Positions 53,374 through 64,000 of a stretch of DNA of 64,000 nucleotides are shown here, one piece after another. How positions within the stretch are numbered: position 1 is the first letter of the stretch; every line of letters starts with the position of its first letter. This stretch comes from Diaporthe sp. PMI_573. Taxonomy: Eukaryota; Ascomycota; Sordariomycetes; Diaporthales; Diaporthaceae. The notes below the pieces were generated by a model. That model worked only from the letters and a program-made list of their open reading frames with translations, was not told the DNA's origin and made no database searches. Made by a program: the position numbers and the translations under genes. The stretch covers positions 405,168 to 469,167 of the forward strand of contig JAJTUP010000050.1 of assembly GCA_021399435.1 (NCBI GenBank). The letters are read 5' to 3'.

Positions 53374-55624
53374 CTAGACCTCGAGACTGCGCTCCTTGTG
53401 CCGGCGCCCAAAGAGGGTGTGTTTCCTCCGGACGCTGCTGCTGTCGCCCGACGTAACGCTCAGCATGTCTGGTTTCCGTGTACTGGACACGGCTATCGTA
53501 GCGGCCGTCGCGATTCCAGGGGACGCCGCCGCAGCCGCGACGGCCTCCTTGCGCTGAATCTGCAGCTTCTCCTTGCGTTCCGTCCTCTGCTGGTCGATGG
53601 CGTCGCTGGTGAGGTGGTTGAGTCCGGTCCGCTTCTTGAAGAAGCATATGTCCATGAACTGATTTGCGTCCACCATCTTGCGCGGGAGACTCTGGACCAC
53701 AGCGAACACCTCCATAGGATCGTTAATGGACTTGATCTCATTCTCTCCGGCCTTGAAGATGGCAAGCGCAACGCGGAAAAGTGTCTTGGCCCCCTCGTAG
53801 AAGAACACGTCCCACACACGCAGCGTCGTCTCGGTTGGGAGGGTGCCGATGAAGCACGACATGAACCATGCCGTCAGCGCGAGGGTCACAGGTGGAAGAT
53901 TATCGCCGCTGACAGACGCGCCGTGTTTGTGAGACCGGGCGCGCCTGGACTTCTTCTTGGTGGTTCCAGAACCATCGTCGGAGATCTTGGACCACACACT
54001 GGGCAGCACGGTTTCCAGCTCGTTCATGAGCACGCTCAGGTCGACCTTGGACCCTTCGAGGTTCATCTCGTGGGTGCCCGGGAGGTATACCCTCGTGATG
54101 ATGTTGAGCAGCCAAAATGCCTGTTCCTCCGTCTCCATGAACAGGAGAAGCATGCCGCCAAGGAAGTTCAAGGACTGGCAGTAGCCGATGCTAGGGTTGA
54201 AGATGGCAAAGGCGGATAGGACTCGGCGGAGGCTCTCGATGATCGCAGGTTCGGAGCCTGGTGCTTTGGGCGTGGGGTTCGCAGACTGTGTAAAGTTGTT
54301 TCGGCTGTGTATTGGGGTGCTGCCCGGCGATGATGACTGCGGTGAAGCCTGCCCCGGCGTCAGGCCCGTCGGTGCCGCCGAGCGCCGAAACCGTACATTG
54401 TCTGGAAACGTCCGGTAGAGATCTCGCTCGATGTCTTCCCGGCACACGTCCTTGAACTCGCCGTTCTGGGCACTCTTGACCAAGTTGTCATAAACGCCTC
54501 GGTTGTTTGCCAGAATCTTGGGGCCGCCAGCATAGTAGAACCATGCCGCACCCCTCCATTCCGGCGGGATGCCCTTCCTAATGAACCTCTTTGCCTTGGC
54601 GGAGTGCTGGGGGAACCGGTTTGGCTGGTTTGTCATCAGTCCGTTCTCTTTGAGAAAGGCCTCCCACTTCTTCCTACGTCTCGCGAGGTATTCGGAATAT
54701 GGCCCGTTCCACTGGTCGTACTGCTCGCGCGTGACATATTGGTTCGATTTCCGGAATCCGTAGCGGTCATTAGCCTCGGGGTCCAGATCTTCCGGCTGCA
54801 TTGCTCCCTGCACAGGCTGCATCGGGGCAGGCGTGACTATTTTTGGCTCGGCCGAGGTCGGCGACAGAGGGGAGAGTGTATCATTGTCGGGAAGCGCCGG
54901 CGTGCTGTCTGTGGTCGGCATCGTAGATTCCACCTTCTCGAGAGCATCGATTGACGAGAACTCGTCGTGCGGGCCGACCTCTTTGCCTGAGTCATGTCTG
55001 CTATGTCGTACGCTGTCCGCCTCGAATGCTTCATCCTCGTCGTCTTGCCTTTGAAGGTCCACAACGCCAGTTTCCTTCTGTTCTGCGCTGATATAACTCA
55101 GCCTCATGTCTTTGGGTATCGATGAGGCCAGGCTCTTTCGAAAGAAGGCGTTGGTGTCGCCGATGCGGATAGCGCCGTCGGCGTTCAAAGGGAAGGTTCG
55201 GCCAGGGATGGCGATGGAATTACTCGGCTGGTTCATCTCGGAGGCGACGCTAGGCTTTCGATTAAAACTGTCCATGTCGCTGTCGTAGAAGCCTTGCTCG
55301 TACATTCCCATGACATCGTCCACGCTCAGACTCTCGCGGATTTCGATGCTGGGTGAATGAGGACCGAAGAAGGGAGAGCCTATTTCTGTTGCCAGTGCTG
55401 AAGACGGAACTTGTTTTGGTTGCGACACTGGACCTCTCGGGTTCCGTGAACAGGGTATCCTGGGCTGTGGACGTCGTAAGCTGACTCCGCATGCTTGAGC
55501 GCATCTCATCCTCGTCTAGGTACGGGTGCTGGGCCCAGGGGCCTGAACGGTTTCGTGGTGGAGACGGCGCCCGGACCGCGTGGGGGAGGCCCATATAATT
55601 ACCTGTGGCGGAATTCTGAGACAA
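53374..55624 (-). CDS. TBC-domain Rab GTPase-activating protein
   Basis: The main exon (about 55400-53374) encodes a disordered N-terminus and a TBC domain. Both catalytic fingers are present: DIERDLYRTFPDN (Arg finger) and GYCQSLNFLGGMLL (Gln finger). KGIPPEWRGAAWFYYAGGPK precedes them and LRVWDVFFYEGAKTLFRVAL closes the fold. It should stimulate GTP hydrolysis by a Rab in membrane traffic. A basic Ser-rich tail ends the protein. The 5' part is uncertain: a second frame (55595-55400: MGLPHAVRAPSPPRNRSGPW, AQHPYLDEDEMRSSMRSQLT) looks like the true start and needs one short intron near 55385-55430 to join. The gene looks intact. Confidence 0.88.
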
Positions 55625-56913
55625 GTTGCGAGGTGCAGCACCAAGGCGGTCGTAGGAAGGTTTATTATAAAGGCTTGGCGCGGCGGAAGCAAAAGTACTA
55701 TGAAGTGCAGTAACTCATGATCGGGCGTTGACAACATACAAGACACCTCCCCCACCATTGCTAGGTGTGATTACTTTCTCAGCTCTTTGACCTGACGGAC
55801 GGTGCTGACTCTTCTGAAGAGACAAACTGCATGAGCTCGAAATCAAAACGCAGTGAGCTTCTAGGTTTTTCGATAGAAACGGGCTTTTTCGCAGGTTTTG
55901 GGATGAGCGGGCTCGACTCGGATAGAACATGGCTCCGAGGACTTGATCCAACTATTTAATATCTGTCAATCGTACCTTCCCGTATGACAGGATTGGATAT
56001 ACATACCGGATGTAGGGAATGTCCCATACGATGTAGAAATCTCACTCATCATTTGACAGGACGCATCCGGGCATACGCTGAGGGCAAAAGCACGAGGATC
56101 GTTGCGAGTAAGTGCAGTGGGATGTGTAGATTATCCTAGCCTGAGTAGGGAGCGATCTCGCCAAAGTTTTAGGAGCACCTCGCCAGACCGGAAAGGCCAG
56201 CTTGCCCACTTGCCAAACGACCAGGGGGCCGAAATTGGCCCCTTTCCGAAGAGATTTAGAGACAGTCAAGATCGTATGGCTTGGCACAATGTTGGAGCTG
56301 CACACTACATCCTCCCGGCTAGCCGGACGAGTGATTTCTGCAGTACTAGTCGACATTTTCAACTTTCCCTCAGTTGCACCGAGATATGGGCAAATTTGTC
56401 TCATGTCTCGCATTCTACCCAGCATCCACCTTCCCTAGCTTACTACTTCTTCTAGTCGGCCATCTTTAAAGATGTATTTACCTACTTCAATTCTAAATGG
56501 AGCATTTTAGGCTTGTGGGCACCATAGTGGCTTTCACGGCGGCTCTCGCAGGCGACAGAGTGATGCCTATTTGTGTGAATATAAAAGGTCGTACAATATG
56601 AAAAGGGTAGGCTCGGGGAATGCCCAACCGCGCTAGAAAGGGACGCAGGCAGCCATTCATTGCACAAGCCCGATGCCTATCCTACGCCCTGTAACATTGC
56701 GTGCAAGCCTACTTCCCACACCATAAGTTTCTCATCTTACAAATTGCCCAGCGCAGGAATCTCTCTTCTTATTTTATGTGTCTACTTTCTTCTCGCCCTG
56801 TACACAAATCAACCCAAAAGCTATACCAAAACGGGGTTATGTGAGAATACCTGCAATTAAGTATAGAGCCGGAAAGCTCCCCGGTTGAGGCGCCTAGAAG
56901 CCCCCGTGTCAAC
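55625..56913. other. Intergenic region between divergent genes
   Basis: Upstream regions of the TBC gene and of the gene at 56914. Two overlapping frames at 56042-56455 on opposite strands have no motif and are not supported. Confidence 0.45.
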
Positions 56914-57714
56914 ATGTCGCCCGCCACAGAGCAGACTCCCCGCATCGGGCCCACAGGGACGCCAGAGACGTCCGTAGAGAATGGAGCTACGATATGCAAT
57001 GCCGTCAACCCACAGTCAGACAGGGCCCAACTTGCGAAGAAGGCCGCTTTGGCCATGTGAGTGTGCCTACTTTTGATCTTGAATCTTTCTCTTGTCGCAT
57101 GCTTCCGAACCCGTATTGATTACCGTCTGTCGCGTTGGCAATCCTCCCCCGCTCTCGCTCTTCATCTCCTCGGCTCTGCCAGCCAAATCCCTCACTGAGC
57201 TATCATCTCTAGCAACGACAGTGATTCTCGTCTACTACGGGCGAGCTGCCAGCACCAGATCCGAAGGCTGACCTTTGAACACAGGAGGAAAAACATGTAC
57301 AACATGGCCGGACCCCTGGACAACAATGTATATTCGTTGCCCAAAGAAGCCGCCATTGCTGACAACGCCAATGATTACAATGACAACTTGATCTCTCCAA
57401 CACATCCTATAAGCGATATTTGCATTGGCAATGTGATGATGAATAAGGGTTCCCAGGATGAGATTGTTGTCAGTTTTCCCAATAACAACAGCGCGCCTGG
57501 GGCGGAGGCTTTGGCGGTGGGGGATTCTGCTATCATTGACTTCATAGTAAATGAGGGAATAAAATGGAAGTTTCCACCTGAGTGGGATGTGAGCCACATA
57601 GTGGACTTCAAAGAGCTAGAGCTTGGGTGGCAGATCGAGATCGCCCTATATGCTCGCCTGAATTTGGAGCAGCTGGGCGATTTCGTAGCCCAACGAGAAG
57701 GAGTGCAGGCTTGA
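56914..57714 (+). CDS. Hypothetical protein, 214 aa (two exons)
   Basis: Exons 56914-57056 and 57213-57714 with a 156-nt GT-AG intron; the junction gives KKAALAINDSDSRLLRASCQ. The N-terminus is disordered, then HQIRRLTFEHRRKNMYNMAG, SPTHPISDICIGNVMMNKGS and WQIEIALYARLNLEQLGDFV. Composition and a clean splice support a real gene. I recognise no family. Confidence 0.6.
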
Positions 57715-57874
57715 GTGGGAAACCCTGCCCAGAAGCAATGTAGAAACGAACGCCCGCGGGGTCGTGGGAGGAGATCAGAGCGGAGAAGAGCCAAAAAAAT
57801 AAGGAGGCGGCTCAACCAAATACTTAAGGCTGCGTCATTGTACACTATTTTTCAATGCAATCCCTATGTTTAAG

Positions 57875-57902
57875 ACAGGGTAGACCGAAACGAGTGTCCG
57901 CC
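57875..57902 (+). repeat. 28-bp inverted repeat, left copy
   Basis: It reads acagggtagaccgaaacgag and then tgtccgcc. It matches the reverse complement of 61746-61773 at 26 of 28 positions; both differences are transitions. It touches the broken end of the exchanger gene. Confidence 0.8.
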
Positions 57903-58450
57903 AATCGTGCTCTGCGGCATTGCCAACAATTGGGATAAGAATGAGACCAATGAAATTCTTGCTGACTACGCCGGTCTCGACAATAGGATCGATGGCGTCG
58001 ACGAGGAAGTCCGCGCAGAAAGAAATCACAACCGTCGTTAGAATGAGGATTGCCGATGCAGACCAGGCGCTCATAGATGACTCGTCCGCTTCTTCTTCCT
58101 CCTCGTCCTCGTCCTCTGAGTTATCTGGCACTTCAGGGTTGAAAAGGTTCTTGTGCGTCCTCAACTGGAAGAACAGGTAGAGGCAGTAGAGGAGCAGCAA
58201 GATGATGGCCGTCCCGCGGGACAGTATCAGGACGCTCTTGTGTGCGGCGGCTTTGTCCTTGTCACTTTCGAGAACCATGAATAGGGTGGCAGGGATGACA
58301 AGTGATGCCGAGGACAGAGTCATCAGGGAGCAGGCAGTCTGGGCCGTGCCGGAAGCAAACTCCTGCTCCGTACCATTGCCGCGAGCATCACGCATGTTGA
58401 ATATTCCACCAAGGAAGAAGCACATCTGTCTAGGTGGATACATCAACAAA
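57903..58450 (-). pseudogene. Vacuolar Ca2+/H+ exchanger (CAX) fragment
   Basis: The minus frame reads QMCFFLGGIFNMRDARGNGT, AQTACSLMTLSSASLVIPAT, SRGTAIILLLLYCLYLFFQL, an acidic loop (DEDEEEEEADESS), SAILILTTVVISFCADFLVD and LILIPIVGNAAEH. GNAAEH is the second CAX signature and contains a transport Glu. Coding similarity stops right after that His at about 57910, where the 28-bp inverted repeat begins. The N-terminal helices with the first signature are also missing upstream of the acceptor at about 58430. It is truncated at both ends. Confidence 0.85.
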
Positions 58451-58539
58451 TAACGCGGCAGTAAAAGCGCGCGTGGTAATAACCACAAGCCTTCCCCGGC
58501 CAGCCAAGGACGGCAACGGCTCGGTGGCCACTAGCCGTA

Positions 58540-58797
58540 CTGATTGAGTTGCTGGTGTAGTGTCGGCGGTCACGACTTCGGATGGACGTAATCGAAGCCA
58601 GCGAGTGCCTACGGGCTTGGTATGGACGCCCAGAGCGGAAGGCATTTGATAACTCCAGTATCGGCTTGATGGAAGACGAAGCAAAGGGTGAGGCTGGGAC
58701 TAGTGGGCGGGGTGCGGCAGGGGAAGAAGATGGCGGTAGAGATGACGGTAGTGAGGAGCCAAATATATTGGAGAACACTGCTGGTGAGCATACTTAA
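58540..58797 (+). pseudogene. hAT transposase C-terminal tail fragment
   Basis: The frame reads VIEASECLRAWYGRPERKAF, the segment that follows the hAT dimerisation helix, then an acidic tail. Just upstream another frame carries VTTSDGRN, like the preceding hAT motif, with bases missing in between. It is a small decayed remnant. Confidence 0.5.
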
Positions 58798-59249
58798 TGG
58801 GCTCAGGGTTTAGCTAGTATCATGGGATCTTGTGTCGCAATTTCTGATGGATCTGGATCGTAGGATAAAGGCTCTTTATTTTTTTCTCTCTGACGACTGA
58901 AAAGAGGTCGGTTTCTTATTCATAAGGTCAATACGGCCGCCAGGACCGTTGTGTTGAACTTGCATTTTGGGAAACAGAAGGTAGCTGATACCAACCCCTG
59001 ACTGGAAGATCTTCCTTCCGGTTGATCAATTGTATGACGTTTTGGTCTGTTGGATGTGACATCTTGTTCTACATCATATATCCTCAAAGGTACGCGGCAT
59101 CCGATTTATGGTACGCGAATATCCGCTTTCTCGAGGAGTGGTCTTCCTCCTCACCACCCAACTTGCATCAACCATATCTTTACGAAAGAAATTTTTGAGC
59201 ACTTCAGACCAAGCACAATAAGGCCGCAACATCCTCGTGAACCTGCAGT

Positions 59250-59472
59250 CACTGACCCCCTGAGAAATTTCGGAGATGGCGATGCGTCATTGCGTCATAT
59301 TGCCACTGTCCATGGAGTCTCGAGGACAACATTGACGCGTCGAAAAAACGGCGTGCTTCCTCAACACCAAGCCAATCTGAAGAAGACGAAGCTATCACAG
59401 CCGATGGAGGAGTCGATCGTCGACTGGGTTATCGCTGAAGAACGTGCGAAACGGCCTCCTTCAAGGGGGTGA
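59250..59472 (+). pseudogene. Pogo-type transposase N-terminal fragment
   Basis: The frame reads DASLRHIATVHGVSRTTLTR (psq-type HTH), then KLSQPMEESIVDWVIAEERA and stops. It differs in sequence from the intact element at 10.9 kb, so it is another pogo subfamily. hAT sequence follows immediately. Confidence 0.7.
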
Positions 59473-60080
59473 TGGAGAAGCGTAGATTTAGCCAACCACC
59501 ACGGCCTACACAGAGATCGATTGTAGACGCCTTCAAATTAGACGTCTCCCAGCCACGTGACCAGGCAATCACCAACGTGTTTATCAAGTCCTTTAACAGA
59601 AGCGAGTTCAGGCAACTCCTTGTACATTATATTGTATCGGGCAATAAACCATTTACCAAGGCAGAGAACCCCATGTTGCGCCAGATCTTTGAATACCTAA
59701 ACCCAGCTATAGCCATATAAAACGCTCACCTATCTGGCGACGCTATTCGCAGCAAAATCATCTCCAAGTTCAAGAAACATTCTGCCACTATCGCCACCTA
59801 CCTGGAAAGCCGCCAGGGTCTTGTCCACATCTCCTTTAACAGCTGGACAGCTAGGAACTAACTCCTCCTATATGGTATTGCTTGCTTCTGCAGGGACAAC
59901 GAAGGGAAGCCCGTAAAGTTGATCCTAGGGGTTCCTGAGATCTCTCAACGCCATACGGGCTTTAACATTGCGGAAGTTGTCTACAGCATCTTGCAGAAAT
60001 TCAAAAATGCTTTCTTTTTTGTTGGTGTTTTTGTTGCTGACAACAGAACTAACCTACAAAGGATTAGAGGTTCGGAGATT
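59470..60080 (+). pseudogene. hAT transposase N-terminal and core fragment with stops
   Basis: The frame reads SFNRSEFRQLLVHYIVSGNK and LRQIFEYLNPAIAI-stop, continues in the same frame with AHLSGDAIRSKIISKFKKHS, VHISFNSWTARN-stop and LYGIACFCRDNEGKPVKLIL. The two in-frame stops are both TAA, consistent with C-to-T changes. It is related to the fragment at the left edge of the window. It abuts the pogo fragment, which implies nested insertion. Confidence 0.85.
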
Positions 60081-60755
60081 ATGGTTGGCTGGCTTAGCTG
60101 TTGAGCATTCGTCACTTAGAATCGCTGCACAGACAGAATTGACATGCCCCAGAAATACTGTCAATCTGTGCAGAGCACAGTCGAATCGGGGGATGAGCCA
60201 CCGCTAACTAAAATATTTATATATTCAAACCTACGGTACTTTGGGAATCTCTGCGCCTGGTACTGACACAACATGGGCACTTGGCAGAGCGTTTACTGCC
60301 AGGTGCTTACCGCAATGGGTAGTTTTCAACCAGCACAGTATAGCAGGGCAAGTCACGGCAGAACGCAGTACAGTATGCACGCACGCCGTCGCGTTACCGA
60401 CATTTCCGTTGTTCTGGAACGCCCAACTAGTATATGAGTTCCTAATTGCCGAGTTACCTTGAATCCTAGCATACCCACTGGTTTCTACGCTGTGTGGTCA
60501 TGGCAGAGGATATGGAGCACGAATCAAGCATATCAGCTGTTCCCCAAGATCCGTCATATTCAAATGAGACGACCTTTGTTCCCCTCCAGAATAGGCGCGC
60601 CCTGATGCTGATGAATGTCACGCTCCGTTCTGTCGGGTGAAGCCGGGGCAGCTTTATATCATCCCAGTCCAGCACAATATGCCTCGACGACTCGTACCCT
60701 AGGTAGATGAGAATACCAAAGTTTTAATTACGGAAAACCAACGTGGACCTCAAGG
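60081..60755. other. Degraded interval, no supported gene
   Basis: Probably the remainder of the hAT copy plus upstream sequence of the next gene. Confidence 0.45.
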
Positions 60756-61397
60756 ATGGCGTTCTCGATCATGATAAACGAGATGATGGCCTCGAAAAAG
60801 GCAAAGTATATCCTGGAAGGCATCAGGGCGGGTTCCGAAAGTTCTATATCTCTTTCGGATGTGTTCAAGACAGGTCTAATCATCATTCCCGAGTATTCTG
60901 TGCGCAAGGGACTTCGACAATTCTTCCGCCGCATGCCAACCCAGCTCTATGACTACCGGGCCCTTTGCGAGACCCTTAAATCTCTGCCAATTGATGTTCT
61001 TGAAGGACGCAACTTGCGGGGCATCATGGGCGACATGAGAAGAGGCAAGAGCGACTGGGATCCTGACGAGAGAAGAGAGATTGAAGGGTTGAAGAGTCTG
61101 GCACGAGACTCGGCTTTTAGGTTGTTATATTTATTCCTCATCGACGATGGGGAGGCCAGGGATCAAAATTCGGCCTACAATGCGGCTTTTTTTGTCGTCT
61201 CACATCGCAAGATTTTCAAGTATAGGACCCGGAAGATGGTTCGAGAAGCATTCGAGGACCGTTTCAATGTCTCGTACAAGCAGCGGCAGAATTTGGACAA
61301 ATGGCCTATCGGAGAGCAGGAGGAGGGAAGTGACGTAACTACAGAGGATGAAGGCTTCTGTGGCTTTGACTCTGACTTCGATTCCTACTCTGATTGA
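60756..61397 (+). CDS. Hypothetical protein with acidic tail, 213 aa
   Basis: From ATG 60756: MAFSIMINEMMASKKAKYIL, then VRKGLRQFFRRMPTQLYDYR, CETLKSLPIDVLEGRNLRGI, LARDSAFRLLYLFLIDDGEA and an acidic Asp/Ser end (GFDSDFDSYSD). Helical and charged, with good coding composition and no stops. No family recognised. An upstream exon is possible because the frame stays open 30 bp before the ATG. Confidence 0.55.
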   Translation: MAFSIMINEMMASKKAKYILEGIRAGSESSISLSDVFKTGLIIIPEYSVRKGLRQFFRRMPTQLYDYRALCETLKSLPIDVLEGRNLRGIMGDMRRGKSDWDPDERREIEGLKSLARDSAFRLLYLFLIDDGEARDQNSAYNAAFFVVSHRKIFKYRTRKMVREAFEDRFNVSYKQRQNLDKWPIGEQEEGSDVTTEDEGFCGFDSDFDSYSD

Positions 61398-62331
61398 ATC
61401 CTTCTGAGCCAAAAACTGGATATATGGGACTGCGCATGATTAGTTGAAGGTTGGGCGGGTTATTTTTGTCAAAAGTTGTAATTATGGAGGTCTATTTTGC
61501 TCTAAGTTGACCGGCGGAAGCTTTGTTTTCCAGTTGAAAGATAAGAATGCACTTGAAATAATTTACATATTGCATTGATCCTTGATCCGTTTGTCCCCCA
61601 ATCTAAGTATACAGAACTGGATTTGGGTCCCGCTTAGCTTGGCTCTGGGTACCTTTATGCACTCGTACAGATTTGGAATTTATACTGTGTGCACAGCCAC
61701 GCTTAGTCCCAATTAATCTGCCACTATTTTTGTTATACAACAAAAAGCGGACACTTGTTTCGGTCTACCCTGTACTGTAAAGTATATGATAGAGCCATGA
61801 AAATCAATGCACTCTCTTAGAGTGGTATGCGGATTAAGTACGGCTCTTGCGGTCATCATTGTACTTGTCAGAGTACTTTGCTCTCTTTAAGCCTGAGCCC
61901 AATTTAGCAAAGCGAAGTACCAGACAAAAGTACGAACACTATGTCTCCGGGTGTTTCGTACAGTATCTCTTCCAAAGTACCCTGAACAAAAATACAATTT
62001 AGTCTAATGCAGTTCCATGGAATATTATACTTTAACGTCCCCACGATGGTTATCTGCGGTTGTCCCCGTGGAACCTAGCCTGCAGGGTTAGGGTGTGGTC
62101 TGGCTACGTAAGCCAGCGGCACCCGTAGAAATGCGTAGCTCTTCGAGCTACATCTTGTCAACAGAGCCTGTGCCTACTGAGGATGGAGCCTGTTTTACAT
62201 ATGATCTCTCAACTTCTCTTATAGACCATCCTTCTTTTCCTTCAATTTCCACATCTAGCAGGGTGAAGAGTAAGCCTAAATAATCAACGGGTCATGAGGT
62301 GCAGAGCTCACGATCTTGTCCTCTCAGCTCA
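61398..62331. other. Intergenic AT-rich region with gtac-rich inverted repeats
   Basis: Bases 61865-61950 carry gtacttgtcagagtactttg and, 50 bp later, its imperfect reverse complement (agcaaagcgaagtaccagac), forming a possible hairpin. Further aaagtac words follow to 61995. No gene. The last 250 bp would be the leader of the C2H2 gene. Confidence 0.45.
61746..61773 (-). repeat. 28-bp inverted repeat, right copy
   Basis: Reads agcggacacttgtttcggtc and then taccctgt. It pairs with 57875-57902 and is followed within two bases by TA. Confidence 0.8.
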
Positions 62332-63456
62332 ATGGAAATCTCAAGTTTCCCCTTCGACATTCCACTTCCAGACCCAGTGTATCTCTCAGATCAAACATTC
62401 TTCATCCATCCGGAGTACGATACATTTTCAGCGCAGGACCATTCCGTCCAGCCACCGTCAACACTGCCTCCGTCACCTAGATTAGGCGCATTCGCGGAGG
62501 ACGGATACCAAAGCAATCAACGCTTTGGCATCAAACAAAGCTCTCCTCTCAATTATTTCATTTTCAATCCAGTCTCATCACAGTCCGAGTTCAGTCAAGC
62601 CACATTATTAAGATACCCGGCCTCACCCTTGGTTGACAGAGCAGTCGATGACCAGATCATCTCGACCATAGATCCTCACCACAGCTCAGCTCTAATTACG
62701 CACGATGATATCAATTTCGACGACTTCTGCAATTCTCCAACGGCCTACTCAACCCCCCCGGACGGCGCCAACCAGTCCGCGGAACCAACAGTGCCTCTAA
62801 AACATACATCATCTGAAAAAGCAAGTCACGAAGGGGACAATCTTGCACAAATGAGAAACGAGAATGATAACTCCTTGGCTGACACAAGTGATACGTCAGT
62901 ACTTGAGCTCAACACGCCGGCAGACATGAGCATCATGGTTGCCTCAGATAATCCGGGTCCTTGCTTGGACGAGACAAATCACTCGGAGGTATCGTCAATT
63001 GAAGAGGCGTCCGCGTCTGTTCAGTCTGCATTATTGCCGTCGACCCATCAAAGATCCGGAAAGTGTAACCCACCAAAGGAAAAACCAGCGGCATTAAAGG
63101 CGTCTGCGAACGCTTACAAATGCGGGTACCCCCAGTGTAACGGGAAAAGCTACCTAAGGAAGGAGCACTTGAAAAGGCATTGCAATGAGTAGGTGACATC
63201 GAGAATCGGTTATTTGTTCGTACAGAAGCTAATATGTAACTATAGGGCTCATTCAGACAATCCGGAAACATGGCGTTGTCAATTCTGCGAGATTCCTAAA
63301 ACCTTTGGTAGACGTGACAACTTCCGAGACCACCTCAAGCGCCACGTCAAACCCTTTAATAGGAGCGGGATTAGACATGAGGTAGCGGCTGCTGTCATGC
63401 TTGAGGATATGCAGTCGAAGATGAAAAGGAAAAAAAAAAGGCTTTATGTGATTTAG
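62332..63456 (+). CDS. Two-finger C2H2 transcription factor
   Basis: Exons 62332-63188 and 63246-63456 with a 57-nt GT-AG intron give 355 aa. The first 250 residues are disordered, Ser/Pro/acidic, as in activation domains. Finger 1 reads YKCGYPQCNGKSYLRKEHLK plus RHCNEAH; finger 2 reads WRCQFCEIPKTFGRRDNFRD plus HLKRH. The intron falls inside finger 1 and the junction (CNEAHSDNPETW) restores its last His. A basic tail (KMKRKKKRL) may localise it to the nucleus. This layout is common among fungal C2H2 regulators. The start ATG is the first in frame before ISSFPFDIPLPDPVYL. Confidence 0.82.
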
Positions 63457-63504
63457 GAGGCTGGATCATGTATTCCGTCCGGGAGGTATAGGGGTTTTGA
63501 TGTT

Positions 63505-63929
63505 TATTCTAAGCCCCGAGGGACGAGTACGAGGCGTGGCAACACAGCTGGGTTCCAACAGACACCGATATTCGAGACCCCAGCACATATTGGCAGGATA
63601 ACCGAGCTCAATATCCCCGCCTCTCTCGAATGGCTCTTGATTTCCTCACGATCCAGCCGATGTCAGCCGAGTGCGAGAGGCTCTTTTCTGCCGCAGGTCG
63701 ATTGGTGACTCCCCTGCGCAGCCGCCTCGAAGTCGATATAATCGGGATGTGTCTAGTGCTGCGTTCGTGGCTACAAGCCAAGATAATCGACGACCTGGAT
63801 CCTCTGTTCGTTCCCACGCAAATCGAGGTCGAGAGCAGCGCCAGAAGCGAGGCGGGCGCAAGAGAGTCAATGGCGTCATTTCTCGGCCGAGCGGGAGAGC
63901 TGGCAGAAGAGGAGAATGGGTGGGAATAA
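63505..63929 (+). pseudogene. hAT transposase C-terminus
   Basis: The frame reads TYWQDNRAQYPRLSRMALDF, LTIQPMSAECERLFSAAGRL and VDIIGMCLVLRSWLQAKIID, the hAT dimerisation domain, then an acidic end. The N-terminal and catalytic parts are absent: C2H2 gene sequence lies only 50 bp upstream. This copy is GC-richer and less damaged than the one at 52.2 kb. Confidence 0.85.
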
Positions 63930-64000
63930 CTGGTGGAGCACCGAAGTCCAGGTCCACCGAAGGCCAGGTCCACCGAAGTCCAGGTCCGCCTGAGTTCAGG
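63930..64000 (+). repeat. Subterminal tandem repeats of the hAT end
   Basis: The word gaagtccaggtccacc repeats three to four times with small changes up to the window edge, as is usual in hAT subterminal regions. Confidence 0.7.

Noticed and set aside
53398..54219. 273-codon plus ORF
   Set aside because: It is antisense to the TBC domain and has no motif of its own.
1..64000. Starship-type giant element with a DUF3435 captain
   Set aside because: TE-rich cargo-like content fits, but I found no tyrosine-recombinase motifs and no long terminal boundaries in the window.
1..64000. tRNA genes, rRNA or CRISPR arrays
   Set aside because: I saw no convincing T-loop/anticodon arrangement and no regularly spaced repeats; a covariance-model scan would be needed to exclude a tRNA.

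Overview
The window reads as a TE-rich accessory stretch of a filamentous ascomycete (Pezizomycotina) genome. The signs are short GT-AG introns of about 45-100 nt, fungal-only protein families (LaeA-like methyltransferase, STAND/NLR fragments with TPR or WD40 arrays, scytalone dehydratase), fungal transposons (Fot1/pogo, hAT, a Tad1-type LINE, Ty1/copia), and many decayed copies whose differences are often C-to-T or G-to-A transitions, as expected of repeat-induced point mutation. I cannot name the species.

Layout. 0-6 kb: a hAT fragment at the edge, a pogo-like fragment, then a minus-strand gene in which an Hst3/Hst4-type sirtuin and a Ulp1-type SUMO protease share one reading frame. 6-13 kb: a GC-rich island, a nine-exon LaeA-like methyltransferase, and an apparently intact Fot1/pogo transposon with 128-bp inverted repeats and TA target duplication. 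13-20 kb: a degenerate RNase III-like protein, a decapitated NB-ARC/TPR gene cut by a 5'-truncated LINE, a copia tail, a transcription-factor fragment and an NTF2-like gene with a 15-bp in-frame minisatellite. 20-29 kb: small unknown genes, a Ulp1 relic, a ruined RAD5-type helicase and, directly beside it, an intact scytalone dehydratase gene (melanin pathway). 29-35 kb: weak small genes and the 3' half of an epoxide-hydrolase gene. 35-41 kb: a dynamin-like GTPase, a frameshifted endosulfine and a transthyretin-like/Myb protein. 41-50 kb: hypotheticals, half a SKP1, a 2OG-oxygenase-like protein that lost its iron ligands, and a second Ulp1 relic. 50-53 kb: a small secreted cysteine-rich protein and a WD40 (HET-E-like) NLR tail cut by a hAT end. 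53-64 kb: a TBC-domain Rab GAP, two unknown genes, a truncated Ca2+/H+ exchanger, nested pogo/hAT debris and a two-finger C2H2 transcription factor followed by another hAT end.

The genes do not form one obvious pathway. The strongest candidate for something undescribed is the sirtuin-Ulp1 fusion: both enzyme halves keep every catalytic residue I can check, the protease half has no start codon of its own, and related protease relics at 23.4 kb and 48.0 kb show that the family has been copied within this region. One in-frame TAG lies between the halves and could be a nonsense mutation, an intronic stop, or a readthrough site. Nearly every other cluster here is a mosaic of one intact gene beside one or more ruins.

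All gene models were built by eye from reading frames, splice consensus and remembered family motifs; no search or alignment program was run.
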